This document shows, in pieces, positions 25,894-35,663 of a stretch of DNA of 64,000 nucleotides. The notes under the pieces are model-generated. The model ran no database searches. It saw nothing but the letters and a program-made list of their open reading frames with translations, and was not told the origin of the DNA. The position numbers and the translations under genes are program-made. How positions within the stretch are numbered: position 1 is the stretch's first letter; each line of letters starts with the position of its first letter. Source of the DNA: Amycolatopsis sp. MtRt-6 (GTDB taxonomy: Bacteria; Actinomycetota; Actinomycetes; Mycobacteriales; Pseudonocardiaceae); the NCBI RefSeq assembly GCF_017308975.1, contig NZ_JADWPD010000003.1, positions 310,001 to 374,000 of the forward strand. The letters run 5' to 3'.

Positions 25894-26297
25894 CGGCGCC
25901 GCGCCTGCTTCCGCAGCTGCAGGATCCGGGCCCCGCCGATCAGCGCGACCAGTGCCGCGCCGCCGATCGCCGAGAACAGCATCGCGATCGCCAGCGGCAG
26001 GCTGCCTTCGGCGCCGAAGAAGCGCACGGTCGCCGGGTCGAGGTTCTGCAGGATGAAGATCAGCAGCACGACCAGCACGAGCAGGCCGGCGATCACCGCG
26101 ACCCAGGTGCCGCTGATCCGCGTCGGGCGGACCTTGCCCGCCGGTTTGGCGGGCGCCGGCCGCACCGGCGTCGTCTCCTCCGCGCCGGGCCGGACGTCGC
26201 CGGCGCGCAGCTCGGCGGGTTCCAGGGCGCCTTCGGGCAGTTCGTGGTGGGTGGGACCGGTGGGGCGGTCGGCCGCGCCCCCGCGCGCGTGCGTCAT
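25890..26297 (-). CDS. LapA-domain (DUF1049) membrane protein
   Basis: A 135-residue membrane protein with a Pro/Ala/Glu-rich N-terminal cytoplasmic tail and two transmembrane helices (GTWVAVIAGLLVLVVLLIFIL and LAIAMLFSAIGGAALVALIGG). Between them is the LapA-type loop QNLDPATVRFFGAEGSLP, and a basic tail ends it (RKQARRR). In E. coli LapA/LapB affects lipopolysaccharide assembly; in actinobacteria the role is unknown. The ATG at 26297 is the only plausible start after the 5' region. Confidence 0.75.
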   Translation of the reverse strand: MTHARGGAADRPTGPTHHELPEGALEPAELRAGDVRPGAEETTPVRPAPAKPAGKVRPTRISGTWVAVIAGLLVLVVLLIFILQNLDPATVRFFGAEGSLPLAIAMLFSAIGGAALVALIGGARILQLRKQARRR

Positions 26298-26343
26298 GTG
26301 CCCAGTGTCCGTCCGGCGCACGGGGAGCGCTGCCTCAAACCCC

Positions 26344-27483
26344 CTAACGGGCGAAGCCGTCGACTTCCCGCAGCACGCGGAGGGTGTTCTTCCCGGCCAG
26401 CTTCGCGCAGTCGTCCTCACTCCACCCGCGCTCGAGCAGCGCGGCGAACAACACCGGGTACTTGGACGTGTCCTCCAGCCCTTCCGGCAGCGAGCCGACG
26501 CCGTCGTAGTCGCCGCCGAGGCCGATGTGGTCGATGCCGGCGACCTCGCGGGCGTGCTCGACGTGCGCGACGACGTCCTCGACCGTGGCGAGCGGCTTCG
26601 GCGGGCCGTCCCACTCCTTGACGAACTTCCCGCGCAGCGTCAGGTTCCGGTGCTCCAGCCCGGCCGCGCCCATCGCCGCCTCGAGCCGCTCGTTCCAGGC
26701 GGCGACCTTCGGCGAGACGAACGCCGGCACGAAGGTGATCATCGCGACGCCGCCGTTGCCGGGCAGCATGGCCAGGACGTCGTCGGGGATGTTGCGGGGG
26801 TGGTCGTTCACCGCGACGCAGGACGAGTGGCTGAAGATCACCGGCACCGAGCTGACCTCGATCGCCGCCCGCATCGTCGACGGCGCGACGTGCGACAGGT
26901 CGACCATCATCCCGATCTTGTTCATCTCCCGCACGACGTCGCGGCCGAACTCGGTGAGCCCCCCGTGGGCGGGCTCGTCGGTGCCCGCGTCGGCCCAGGT
27001 GGTGTTGAAGTTGTGCGTCAGCGTCATGTAGCGGACGCCGAGGCGGCGCAGGATCCGCAGCACGCCGATGGACTCGGCGATGCTGTGCCCGCCCTCCGCG
27101 CCGAGCAGCGACGCGATCCGCCCGTCGGCGAACGCGGCCTCGGCCTCGTCCGCGGTGGTGACGAGCCGGAGCCGGTCGGGGTAGCGCTCGGCCAGCTGGT
27201 GGACGACTTCCACCTGCTCCAGGACAGCGGTCACGGCGCTGTGGCCTTCGAACTCACAGGGCACGTACACCGACCAGAACTGCATGCCGAGCTTCCCGTC
27301 CGCGAGCTTCGGGAAGTCGGTGTGCAGCGCGGGCTGCCGCACGGTCAGGTCGAGGGACGCGGCCGCCTCGACCGGGTTCGGGCCACCGTGCTGCCGCAGC
27401 TCCCACGGCAGGTCGTTGTGCCCGTCGGCGAGGATGACGGCGTCCAGCAGTTTGGTAGCACGCTGTAGTGCCTCGTTAGTCAT
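26344..27483 (-). CDS. Membrane dipeptidase (peptidase M19)
   Basis: A 379-residue zinc dipeptidase of the renal dipeptidase family. The first metal motif is LADGHNDLPW (His-x-Asp), later metal residues lie in LLGAEGGHSI (Glu), IFSHSSCVAVNDHPRN (His) and HIGLGGDYDGVG (Asp). These enzymes cut dipeptides, including those with D-residues. No signal peptide is present, so it is cytoplasmic. The ATG at 27483 is used; the frame upstream runs into the neighbouring MarR promoter. Divergent from the MarR gene. Confidence 0.9.
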   Translation of the reverse strand: MTNEALQRATKLLDAVILADGHNDLPWELRQHGGPNPVEAAASLDLTVRQPALHTDFPKLADGKLGMQFWSVYVPCEFEGHSAVTAVLEQVEVVHQLAERYPDRLRLVTTADEAEAAFADGRIASLLGAEGGHSIAESIGVLRILRRLGVRYMTLTHNFNTTWADAGTDEPAHGGLTEFGRDVVREMNKIGMMVDLSHVAPSTMRAAIEVSSVPVIFSHSSCVAVNDHPRNIPDDVLAMLPGNGGVAMITFVPAFVSPKVAAWNERLEAAMGAAGLEHRNLTLRGKFVKEWDGPPKPLATVEDVVAHVEHAREVAGIDHIGLGGDYDGVGSLPEGLEDTSKYPVLFAALLERGWSEDDCAKLAGKNTLRVLREVDGFAR

Positions 27484-27583
27484 CGGCCGATCGTAGGGAC
27501 GTCCGGCATACGCTTCGTACAAATGCGCTGACGTCTTGCTTGGAAGAAGTATTCCGGCGAAGTTTTGCGGTAAAGTGCGGTCC

Positions 27584-28030
27584 GTGGACACCGACGACGA
27601 CGAGATCGTCACCTGGTGGGGCCTGGTCATCGAGGGCTACCTGGCCACCCAGGACAGGCTGATGGGCGAGATCGCCGACCGCTTCGGGCTCGCGCCCGCG
27701 TCGTTCGACATCCTCCTGCGGCTGGTGCGCTCGCCCGAGCACCGGATGCCGATGACGCGCCTGGCCACGGAGGCGGCGCTGTCCAGCGGCGGCTTCACGA
27801 AGGTGGCGGACCGCCTGGTGGCGGCCGACCTGATCTGCCGGATCCCCAGCCCCGACGACCGCCGCGTCACGTTCGCGTCGCTGACCGAACACGGCCTGGA
27901 GGTCGCGAACAAGGCCCGCGCGGCGGCCGCGGACATCCTGCGCCGCATCGTGCTGACCCCGCTCGGTGACGACGCCCCGGCACTCGCCGAAGCCATGCGG
28001 ACACTGCGCGCGTTCAACACCGAGCGTTGA
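27584..28030 (+). CDS. MarR-family regulator
   Basis: A 148-residue winged-helix MarR protein. The helix-turn-helix (MTRLATEAALSSGGFTKVADRLVAADLI) and wing (RIPSPDDRRVTFASLTEHG, with the typical DxRxxxxxLT pattern) are clear. It begins with GTG 27584. There is no purine-rich ribosome site; TAAAGT at 27571-27576 lies at -10 distance, so the transcript is probably leaderless. It is followed after 39 bases by a VOC protein, which could be its target, and is divergent from the dipeptidase. Confidence 0.8.
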   Translation: MDTDDDEIVTWWGLVIEGYLATQDRLMGEIADRFGLAPASFDILLRLVRSPEHRMPMTRLATEAALSSGGFTKVADRLVAADLICRIPSPDDRRVTFASLTEHGLEVANKARAAAADILRRIVLTPLGDDAPALAEAMRTLRAFNTER

Positions 28031-28069
28031 AAAAGTCGAGGTCACGCCCGGGACGGCCGACGGCGCACC

Positions 28070-28459
28070 ATGAGAGCCATGCTGACCGAATCGACCATCA
28101 CGACGATGCTCCCGGTGACCGACAGTGAACGAGCCGGCCACTTCTACGCGGACGCCCTCGGCCTGAAGCAGACGGGCCGCGGCGAGGACGGAACCCTCTA
28201 CTTCGCGGCGGCGGGCGGCGCAATCGGCCTCCGCCCGATGCCGGCCGGCGCGCAGAGCGAGAACACGGCGCTGAGCTTCGAAGTCGGCGATCTGCCCGCC
28301 GAGGTCAGAGCCCTGGAGGACCGCGGCGTGCGGTTCCAGGACTTCGAAATGGAAGGCCTTCGCACAGTGGACCACATTGCGCAGCTGGGCAACGAGCGCG
28401 CGGCCTGGTTCAACGACTCCGAAGGCAACGTGCTCTGCCTGCACGAGGTCATGGGCTGA
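28070..28459 (+). CDS. VOC-family protein (glyoxalase/dioxygenase-like)
   Basis: A 129-residue vicinal-oxygen-chelate protein with a single pair of beta-alpha-beta-beta-beta modules. ITTMLPVTDSERAGHFYADALGL is the usual first module and WFNDSEGNVLCLHEV the final metal-Glu strand. Small VOC proteins serve as lyases, dioxygenases or antibiotic-binding resistance proteins. Adjacent to a MarR regulator, a stress or resistance role is plausible. A second in-frame ATG lies at 28079. A hairpin terminator follows. Confidence 0.75.
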   Translation: MRAMLTESTITTMLPVTDSERAGHFYADALGLKQTGRGEDGTLYFAAAGGAIGLRPMPAGAQSENTALSFEVGDLPAEVRALEDRGVRFQDFEMEGLRTVDHIAQLGNERAAWFNDSEGNVLCLHEVMG

Positions 28460-28474
28460 CCACCCTGGGGGCGC

Positions 28475-28507
28475 GGGGGTGCCGCCCGGTTGCCGGCAGG
28501 CACCCCC
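28475..28507 (+). terminator. Hairpin after VOC gene
   Basis: GGGGGTGCC (28475-28483) pairs with GGCACCCCC (28499-28507) 16 bases after the VOC stop. There is no T-tract. The rest of the 320-base gap up to the IS contains an inverted DnaA-box pair and no gene that I can support. Confidence 0.6.
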
Positions 28508-28669
28508 GCGTGCGCAGCCACTTCTCCGCCGCCTTGGCATCGGCGGCCGGGCCGTCGCCGAGCAGCGGAGCGAGCACCGTGCATCCGGTGTTCTCCCGCA
28601 GGCCTCCTATCCAGCTGCAGGCCGCTGGGGTTTCGTCGGCCGTAGCTCCGAACGCCGTTCGGCAACAGT

Positions 28670-28699
28670 TTGTCCACAAGGCACGGACGGTGTGGACAA
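28670..28699. promoter_or_regulatory. Inverted pair of perfect DnaA boxes
   Basis: TTGTCCACA (28670-28678) and its exact inverted copy TGTGGACAA (28691-28699) are separated by 12 bases. This equals the strong actinobacterial DnaA box. The pair lies in non-coding DNA about 80 bases from the left end of the IS element. Confidence 0.4.
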
Positions 28700-28808
28700 C
28701 ATCGACGATTCATCTTCGCTGGGCGGGTTTTGTCGGCCGTCGCCGATAGACTGGACTTGGGCACGCCCCCCAGGGAGGGCAGGGTTCCGGCAAAGTCGTT
28801 TGTGCTGG

Positions 28809-30029
28809 TCATGGGGTGATTCCGTAGAGGGTGAGTGGTCGGGTGGCGTCGCGGGCGGTGTGGCGGAGGCCTTGGGCGATGTTGGTGTGGCCTGTGGTGC
28901 GTAGGGCGCTGATGGCGAGGTTGCGGAGGGTGGCCATGGCGCGGGGTGCGGTGCCGGTGCGGACGCGGGAGGCGTCTTCGCGGTAGGTGGTGTCGCGGAC
29001 CCAGTGCAGCCGGTTTTCGATGCACCAGTGGCCGCGGAGGAAGGCAGCGATCTCGGCAGGGCCGGTGTGGGCGGGCAGGCTGGTGATGCCGTAGCCGGTG
29101 TGGGTGTGGCGGATGCCGGTGACACGGTTGGTGCGGTATCGGGTGAGTTGGAAAACCGTGGCCGTGTGCGGGAAGGCGAGGTCATCGGGTGCGGGAAGAA
29201 TCTCGATGGTGCGTTGTTCGAGGCGGCCGTGCCCGATCCCGGTGCCGGTGTGGTGGGTGGCCTGCGGCCAGGGCATTGTGGTGAGCCGGGTGTGGAGCCG
29301 GTGCTGGTTTGCTTTGACGGTGAACACGTAGTGCGCGCCGCGGCCGGCGAGGTAGGCGGCCAGGCCGCGGGTGGTGTGCAGGGCGTCGGCGGTCACTACC
29401 GTCCCGGTCAGGTCGATCTGGTCCAGTAGCGGCTGCATCCAGGTGATCTCGCTGGTCCCGGTGGTGACCTGTTGCTGGGCCAGCACGGTCCCGTTGTGGT
29501 GAGTCAGTGCGGACAGCAGATGGACACCGGCTCCGCCGGTGCGGGCGAAGGTGCCGCGCAGTGATTTGCCGTCCACCGCGATCGCTGTCGCAGTGTGTTC
29601 CGGTGGGGTGGTGGCGGTGATCCAGTTGCTGATCGCGGCGTCGAGGTCGTCGCCGTCAATGGCGCGGAGCACTCGCCGCAGGGTGGCCTCGTCCGGTGCG
29701 AGGTGCCGGTCACGGCGGGGGTCGAACCGGGTGCCCAGCCGGGCCAGCACACGCTGTGGTGCGTCCGCGGCCCATTCCCCGATCGCGGTGAACGACTGCG
29801 CGCCCGCCGCGACCGCCGCTGCGGCCAGTGTCAGGATCGATACCAGCGAATGCCGCACCCCGCGCCGTTTCCGCGGGTCAGGTATCAGGGCCAGATAGTC
29901 CCGCAGGTCAGCTACTTGATCGAGGCCGGTGGAAGCCAGTCGGGTCAGCACAGCCGGGATGGGAGAAGATGCAACAGCAGGCACGGCTCTCTCACAGATC
30001 ATGGGCTTCGACAACCACATGATCACCAC
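28809..30029 (-). CDS. ISAs1-family DDE transposase
   Basis: A 406-residue transposase. The N-terminal DUF4338/HTH-like region includes [18 protein letters not shown], followed by the DDE core: first Asp in [10 protein letters not shown], second Asp in [12 protein letters not shown], and the Glu in the C-terminal block [21 protein letters not shown]. All family motifs are intact, so the protein should be active. A start at 30029 is assumed, but later in-frame ATGs such as MICERAV are possible. The start lies in the loop of a long inverted repeat (29977-30045) that could hide the initiation site in read-through transcripts. Confidence 0.9.
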   Translation of the reverse strand: MVIMWLSKPMICERAVPAVASSPIPAVLTRLASTGLDQVADLRDYLALIPDPRKRRGVRHSLVSILTLAAAAVAAGAQSFTAIGEWAADAPQRVLARLGTRFDPRRDRHLAPDEATLRRVLRAIDGDDLDAAISNWITATTPPEHTATAIAVDGKSLRGTFARTGGAGVHLLSALTHHNGTVLAQQQVTTGTSEITWMQPLLDQIDLTGTVVTADALHTTRGLAAYLAGRGAHYVFTVKANQHRLHTRLTTMPWPQATHHTGTGIGHGRLEQRTIEILPAPDDLAFPHTATVFQLTRYRTNRVTGIRHTHTGYGITSLPAHTGPAEIAAFLRGHWCIENRLHWVRDTTYREDASRVRTGTAPRAMATLRNLAISALRTTGHTNIAQGLRHTARDATRPLTLYGITP

Positions 30030-30045
30030 CGAGAGCCGTGCCTGC
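29977..30045 (-). repeat. 15-bp inverted repeat around transposase start
   Basis: GCAGGCACGGCTCTC (29977-29991) is the exact reverse complement of GAGAGCCGTGCCTGC (30031-30045). The 39-base loop contains the possible transposase start codons. A transcript entering from outside would fold this hairpin, a known strategy of IS10 and IS50 to block transposase translation. Confidence 0.7.
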
Positions 30046-30096
30046 CTGCACCAACACGACTTTGCCGGAACCCTGCCCAGGGAGGGTGGGGAGCTG

Positions 30097-30617
30097 TCAG
30101 GCCGCCGGACTGCCCGCCACCACGTCGGACAGCAACTCCGGGTTGCCGAAACTCGTGCGGGAGCCGGGAAAGCTCGACGTTCCCGAGTGGAGGATCACCG
30201 GCACGCCGCGGTCGAGGCACAGCTGGTAGACCGGGTACAGCTCCTTGTCCGCCGGCGAGAACGCGCCGTGCACCGGGTGGATCTTCAGTGCCACCGCGGG
30301 TGGTGCAGGTACGGGTTGACGTTCGCCACCAGCCGGAACCGCTCCGGGTTGAAAGAAACCAGCGGCAGGTTGTCCTCGATCGGCTGGATCCCGGTCGCGC
30401 GCGGGCTGTACTCGCAGAACAGCAGCACCCGGTCGACGCCTTCGGACGCCATCAGTTCGTCCATCGCGGACGGAACCACCTCGCCCGAAGCCGCGTACAC
30501 CGAACGCCACGGGGACGACCCGCCGAAGTCGTGCGCCCACTGCAGCCACGCTGGCTTGAGCGTCGGCAGCCGCGGCGTGTGGACGTGGGCGTCGACCACG
30601 AAGTGCCCGTCGATCAC
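30097..30617 (-). pseudogene. Amidohydrolase (amidohydro_2) remnant, frameshifted and truncated
   Basis: The start, GTG 30617, overlaps the ligase stop (GTGA). The first frame encodes FVVDAHVHTPRLP, the metal-binding HxH of amidohydrolase-2 enzymes, and continues to RLVANVNPYLHHP before a stop. From about 30300 another frame resumes with AVALKIHPVHGAF and [18 protein letters not shown], also typical of the family, and then ends at 30097 shortly before the IS. About 10-15 codons seem missing at the junction and the C-terminal third is absent. The gene is therefore inactive. Its place at the end of the box operon suggests a former role in ring-cleavage product metabolism. Confidence 0.8.
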
Positions 30618-32158
30618 GGGCTGGGTACCGTCCGCAGCGAGTCGCGGACCAGCTCGCGGATGACGTTGCGGCGGATCTTGCCGGTCGCCGTCTTCGGCAG
30701 CTCCGCCAGCTCGACCACCCCGCGCGGGCGCTTGAACGCCGCCAGCCCCTCGCGGCAGAACTCGATCAGCTCGGCCGGCTCCACCGCGAACCCGGGCGCG
30801 GGCACCACGCACGCCACCGGCTTGTCGAGGCCGTCGGCGTCCGGCGCGGCGACGACCGCGACCTCGGCCACCGCCGGGTGCTGCCGCAGCCGTTCCTCCA
30901 CCTCGGACGGTGACACCCAGATCCCGCCCGCCTTCAGCATGTCGCCGAACCGGCCCAGACACGAAAAGGTGCCGTCTTCGTTCCGGACGTAGCTGTCGCC
31001 GGTCCGCAGCCACTCGCCCTGGAAGACGAGCTTCGTGGCGTCGTAGCGGGCCCAGTACCCGGTCGCCGTCGACGGCCCGGCGACGAACAGCTCGCCCGGC
31101 TTCCCGGCGGCGTCGATCACCGCCCCGGCTTCGTCGCGGAGCTGCACGGAATACCCGGGCACGGGGACGCCGGTGCTGCCCGGCCGCACCGAACCCGGCT
31201 GGTTCGACAGAAAGATGTGCAACGCCTCGGTCGACCCGATGCCGTCGAGGATCTCCAGCCCGAAGCGGGCGCGGAACCGTTCGAACAACGACGCGGGCAG
31301 CGGCTCGCCCGCCGAAACCGCGTACCGCACCGAAGAAAACGAGTCGTCCGGGACATCGCTGGCGAGCAAGGCCGCGTAGAACGTCGGGACCGCGAAGAAC
31401 AGCGTCGGCTGCTCTTCACGAGCGCGTCGCGCGAACAACGCGGGCGTCGGCCGCGAAGGCTCGAGCAGCGTCGTGCCGCCCGCGCCGAGCGGGAAGAAGC
31501 ACGAATTCCCCAGACCGTAGGCGAAGAACAGCTTCGGCACGGACAGGAACCGGTCCGCCGGCGTCGTCGCCAGCACACCGCGCGCGTACGTCTCACAGAC
31601 CGCGCGGATGCTCGCGTGGCGGTGCATCGCGCCCTTCGGCTGCCCGGTCGTCCCCGAGGTGTACAGCCACAACGCGGGCGAGTCTTCCCACGTCCGTCCA
31701 CTGTGGAACGAGCCGGTCAGCGACGGCCAGTCGTGGGTCCGGACGGAGAACCCGGCGCCGTCGCAGCGGTCGAGCACGACGTCGGTGACCTCGGGAGCGA
31801 GCGACAGCGCCGTCACCGCCTGCTCGGCGAACTCCCCGGACACGCACAGCACGCGCGCCCGCGAGTCGGCCAGCACCTGGCCCAGCTCCGGCGCGGTGAC
31901 CATGGTCGACACCGGGACGGCGACCGCGCCGGCCAGCATCGCGCCGAGGATGCCGGTGAGCAGCTCGACGTCGTCGACCATGCAGAACATGACCCGCTCT
32001 TCGGGCCGCACGCCGAGTTCGAGCAGCCCGCCGGCGACGCGCCGGGACTCCGCCGCCAGCTCGGCGTAGGTGAGGGTGCGGCGGGGCGACACGACCGCGG
32101 TCGCGTCCGGGCGCCCATTCGAAAGCAGGTACTCCGCGGCATTGAACCCTGTCGCCAC
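30614..32158 (-). CDS. Benzoate-CoA ligase family enzyme
   Basis: A 514-residue ANL-superfamily acyl-CoA synthetase. Adenylation motifs are LYTSGTTGQPKGAMHRH (P-loop like), GIGSTEALHIFLSNQPG and TGDSYVRNEDGTFSCLGRFGDMLKAGGIWVSPSEVE. The C-terminal catalytic lysine lies in LPKTATGKIRRNVIRE. The SNQPG segment and KLFFAYGLGNSCFFPL are typical of benzoate-CoA ligases, so the likely substrate is benzoate or a close aryl acid. GTG 32158 is preceded by GGAGG. It follows boxB by 8 bases and supplies benzoyl-CoA to BoxB. Confidence 0.88.
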   Translation of the reverse strand: MATGFNAAEYLLSNGRPDATAVVSPRRTLTYAELAAESRRVAGGLLELGVRPEERVMFCMVDDVELLTGILGAMLAGAVAVPVSTMVTAPELGQVLADSRARVLCVSGEFAEQAVTALSLAPEVTDVVLDRCDGAGFSVRTHDWPSLTGSFHSGRTWEDSPALWLYTSGTTGQPKGAMHRHASIRAVCETYARGVLATTPADRFLSVPKLFFAYGLGNSCFFPLGAGGTTLLEPSRPTPALFARRAREEQPTLFFAVPTFYAALLASDVPDDSFSSVRYAVSAGEPLPASLFERFRARFGLEILDGIGSTEALHIFLSNQPGSVRPGSTGVPVPGYSVQLRDEAGAVIDAAGKPGELFVAGPSTATGYWARYDATKLVFQGEWLRTGDSYVRNEDGTFSCLGRFGDMLKAGGIWVSPSEVEERLRQHPAVAEVAVVAAPDADGLDKPVACVVPAPGFAVEPAELIEFCREGLAAFKRPRGVVELAELPKTATGKIRRNVIRELVRDSLRTVPSP

Positions 32159-32166
32159 CAGGCCTC

Positions 32167-33588
32167 CTACGTGAGGTACACGTACTCGTAGTCGATGGGC
32201 TTCCCGTTGATGCCCTGCCGCGGCGGCGCGACCCAGCTCGCGATCTTCCCCCGCTCGTACACCGGGCGCATCAGCGAGCGGACGAACGTGAGGTCCTCGG
32301 TCGTGGGCAGCCACTGGCGTTTGCCTGCCTCCCAAGTCGCCTCGTCGACGATGGTGCCGTCGGGAGTGACGTGGTGGCCGGAGTTTATGCCCACTTCGCG
32401 GTTGAAGCCAGGGTGCGGCAACCGGAACGTGTGGTCGATGCCGGCGTCGGAAAGGATCTTGTTCCACCGCTTCACGCCGGTCTGGCAGTCGGCCACGTAC
32501 TCGCTGCGCAGGTCGAGGTTCAGCAGCAGGATCGCCTGCATCTCCTCGGTGCTCCAGGTGCCGTCGCCGTTCGGCCGCTCCAGCGTGCGGGCGTCCTCGG
32601 TGAGCTTGTGGTCGTCCTTGCGGCGGGCCTCCTGCCAGCGCCCCTTGAGCCCGGCGGTGTAGTAGTTCGCCGCGTTCGTCGACGTCTCGCTGCCGAACAG
32701 GTCCAGGGACACCGTGTAGTGGAAGTTGATGTACTTCTGGATGATGTCCAGCGGGATGCCGCCGTGCGGGCCGATGTCGTCCGTGTCGTGCTCGCGGATC
32801 AGCTCGGCGCTGCGTGTCACCACGCGGTCGACGCCGGTGGTGCCGACCATCATGTGGTGCGCTTCCTCCTTCAGCATGAACTCGCAGGTGCGCGAGAGCG
32901 GGTCGAAGGAGCTCTCCTTGAGCGTGCCGAGCTGGTACTTCCCGTCGCGGTCGGTGAAGTAGGTGAACATGTAGAAGGCCAGCCAGTCGGCGGTTTCCTC
33001 GTTGAACGCGCCGAGGATGCGGGGCGCGTCGGGGCTGCCGGAGTTGCGCAGCAGCAGCCCTTCGGCCTCGTCGCGGCCTTCGCGGCCGAAGTAGGCGTGC
33101 AGCAGGTACACCATCGCCCACAGGTGCCGGCCTTCTTCGACGTTGACCTGGAACAGGTTCCGCAGGTCGTACAGGCTCGGCGCGGTCAGGCCGAGGAGCT
33201 TCTGCTGCTCGACCGACGCCGGTTCGGTGTCACCCTGGATGACGATCAGCCGCTGCAGGTCGGCGCGGTACTCGCCGGGCACCTGCTGCCAGACCGGCTC
33301 GCCCTTGTGCTCGCCGAAGGCGATCCGGCGGTCGGGGTCGCGCTCGGCGAGGAAGATGCCCCAGCGGTAGTCGGGGACGTTGACGTGGTCGAAGTGCGCC
33401 CAGCCTTCGCGGCCGACGCTGACGGCGGTGCGCAGGTAGACGCCCTGCGTCTCCAGCGTCGGCCCCATCTCGCCCCACCAGTGCAGGAACTTCGGCTGCC
33501 AGCCCTCCAGGGCCCGCTGCAGCCTGCGGTCTTCGGAGAGGTTGACGTTGTTGGGGATCTTGGCGTCGTAGTCGATCTTCCCGGGCAT
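32167..33588 (-). CDS. boxB: Benzoyl-CoA 2,3-epoxidase subunit BoxB
   Basis: A 473-residue class I diiron oxygenase that epoxidises the ring of benzoyl-CoA with oxygen. MPGKIDYDAKIPNNVNLSED is the standard BoxB start, and the diiron ligand helices are visible in FQVNVEEGRHLWAMVY and CEFMLKEEAHHMMVG. The family's usual length is about 470-480. BoxB needs the reductase BoxA for electrons, which is not encoded in this window. ATG 33588 directly follows the boxC stop. Confidence 0.96.
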   Translation of the reverse strand: MPGKIDYDAKIPNNVNLSEDRRLQRALEGWQPKFLHWWGEMGPTLETQGVYLRTAVSVGREGWAHFDHVNVPDYRWGIFLAERDPDRRIAFGEHKGEPVWQQVPGEYRADLQRLIVIQGDTEPASVEQQKLLGLTAPSLYDLRNLFQVNVEEGRHLWAMVYLLHAYFGREGRDEAEGLLLRNSGSPDAPRILGAFNEETADWLAFYMFTYFTDRDGKYQLGTLKESSFDPLSRTCEFMLKEEAHHMMVGTTGVDRVVTRSAELIREHDTDDIGPHGGIPLDIIQKYINFHYTVSLDLFGSETSTNAANYYTAGLKGRWQEARRKDDHKLTEDARTLERPNGDGTWSTEEMQAILLLNLDLRSEYVADCQTGVKRWNKILSDAGIDHTFRLPHPGFNREVGINSGHHVTPDGTIVDEATWEAGKRQWLPTTEDLTFVRSLMRPVYERGKIASWVAPPRQGINGKPIDYEYVYLT

Positions 33589-35205
<1,617 letters not shown>

Positions 35206-35214
35206 TCCCCCGAG

Positions 35215-35252
35215 TGTCTACATGCTTTCGACGAACGTCAATGTTGTGTAGA
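35215..35252 (-). promoter_or_regulatory. Possible boxC promoter with inverted repeat
   Basis: Read on the minus strand, TTGACG (35236-35241) and TAGACA (35215-35220) could form -35 and -10 boxes with a short 15-base spacer. TCTACA (35217-35222) and TGTAGA (35247-35252) make an inverted repeat across it. The site overlaps the 3' end of the upstream membrane-protein gene. Confidence 0.3.
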
Positions 35253-35663
35253 AAATTGATCTCGGGTGGTCACCCGGTTGAGCGTGGCCCAGGCCCAGGT
35301 GAGGAACACCCACAGCGCCAGCCCGGCCGCGGCGTCGGTGAAGATCGTCGCGAACCAGAAGGCGGGAATCCGCGGGACGCCGGTGAGGAAGTGGCCGAGC
35401 GTGACCATCCCGGCCAGGGAGTAGACCAAGAGGAACGCGAGCGCTCGCGGGTACCGGTGCCGCACATACGCGCGGTAGCCGAGCCAGCCGAACGCCGTCA
35501 GCAGCACCCAGGTGCCGGCGACGACGATGCCGCCGGCGAGGACCGAGATGCCCTGGAGCTGGGGGTAGTCCGCGTACCGGATCGCGTTGTGCGCGTAGTG
35601 GATCGCCGTACTGAGCAGCGAGAAGGCGAGAATCACGCGAAGTGGTGCCAGTCCCTTGTCCAT
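35238..35663 (-). CDS. Four-helix membrane protein, unknown
   Basis: A 141-residue protein starting at ATG 35663 (GGGGGCC upstream). It has four hydrophobic helices (LRVILAFSLLSTAIHYAHN, VLAGGIVVAGTWVLLTAFGWL, ALAFLLVYSLAGMVTLGHFL and WFATIFTDAAAGLALWVFLTW) with His residues in the first and third, suggestive of a small sensor or haem-like membrane protein. I do not recognise a named family. It is likely expressed from its own promoter, since an operator-like TCGCT/AGCGA hairpin lies just upstream. The same frame continues upstream into the GNAT gene without a stop. Confidence 0.6.
   Translation of the reverse strand: MDKGLAPLRVILAFSLLSTAIHYAHNAIRYADYPQLQGISVLAGGIVVAGTWVLLTAFGWLGYRAYVRHRYPRALAFLLVYSLAGMVTLGHFLTGVPRIPAFWFATIFTDAAAGLALWVFLTWAWATLNRVTTRDQFSTQH

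Larger units (their letters stand above)
28780..30075 (-). mobile_element. ISAs1-family insertion sequence, intact
   Basis: A 1296-bp element. Its ends are inverted repeats whose first 20 bases are identical (CAGGGTTCCGGCAAAGTCGT at 28780, the same inward from 30075). Both ends are flanked by CCCAGGGAGGG (28769-28779 and 30076-30086); this gives a target duplication of 9-11 bp depending on where the element boundary is drawn, close to what ISAs1 elements make. One full-length transposase gene fills the interior. The intact gene and perfect repeats indicate recent insertion. Confidence 0.92.

Noticed and set aside
28449..28679. 76-residue minus-strand frame left of the IS, with Cys residues
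   Set aside because: No family match, no ribosome site, and it does not continue the amidohydrolase broken on the other side of the IS.
28769..30086. Possible genomic island boundary at the IS
   Set aside because: No integrase, tRNA or attachment repeats nearby; the simple duplication explains the structure.
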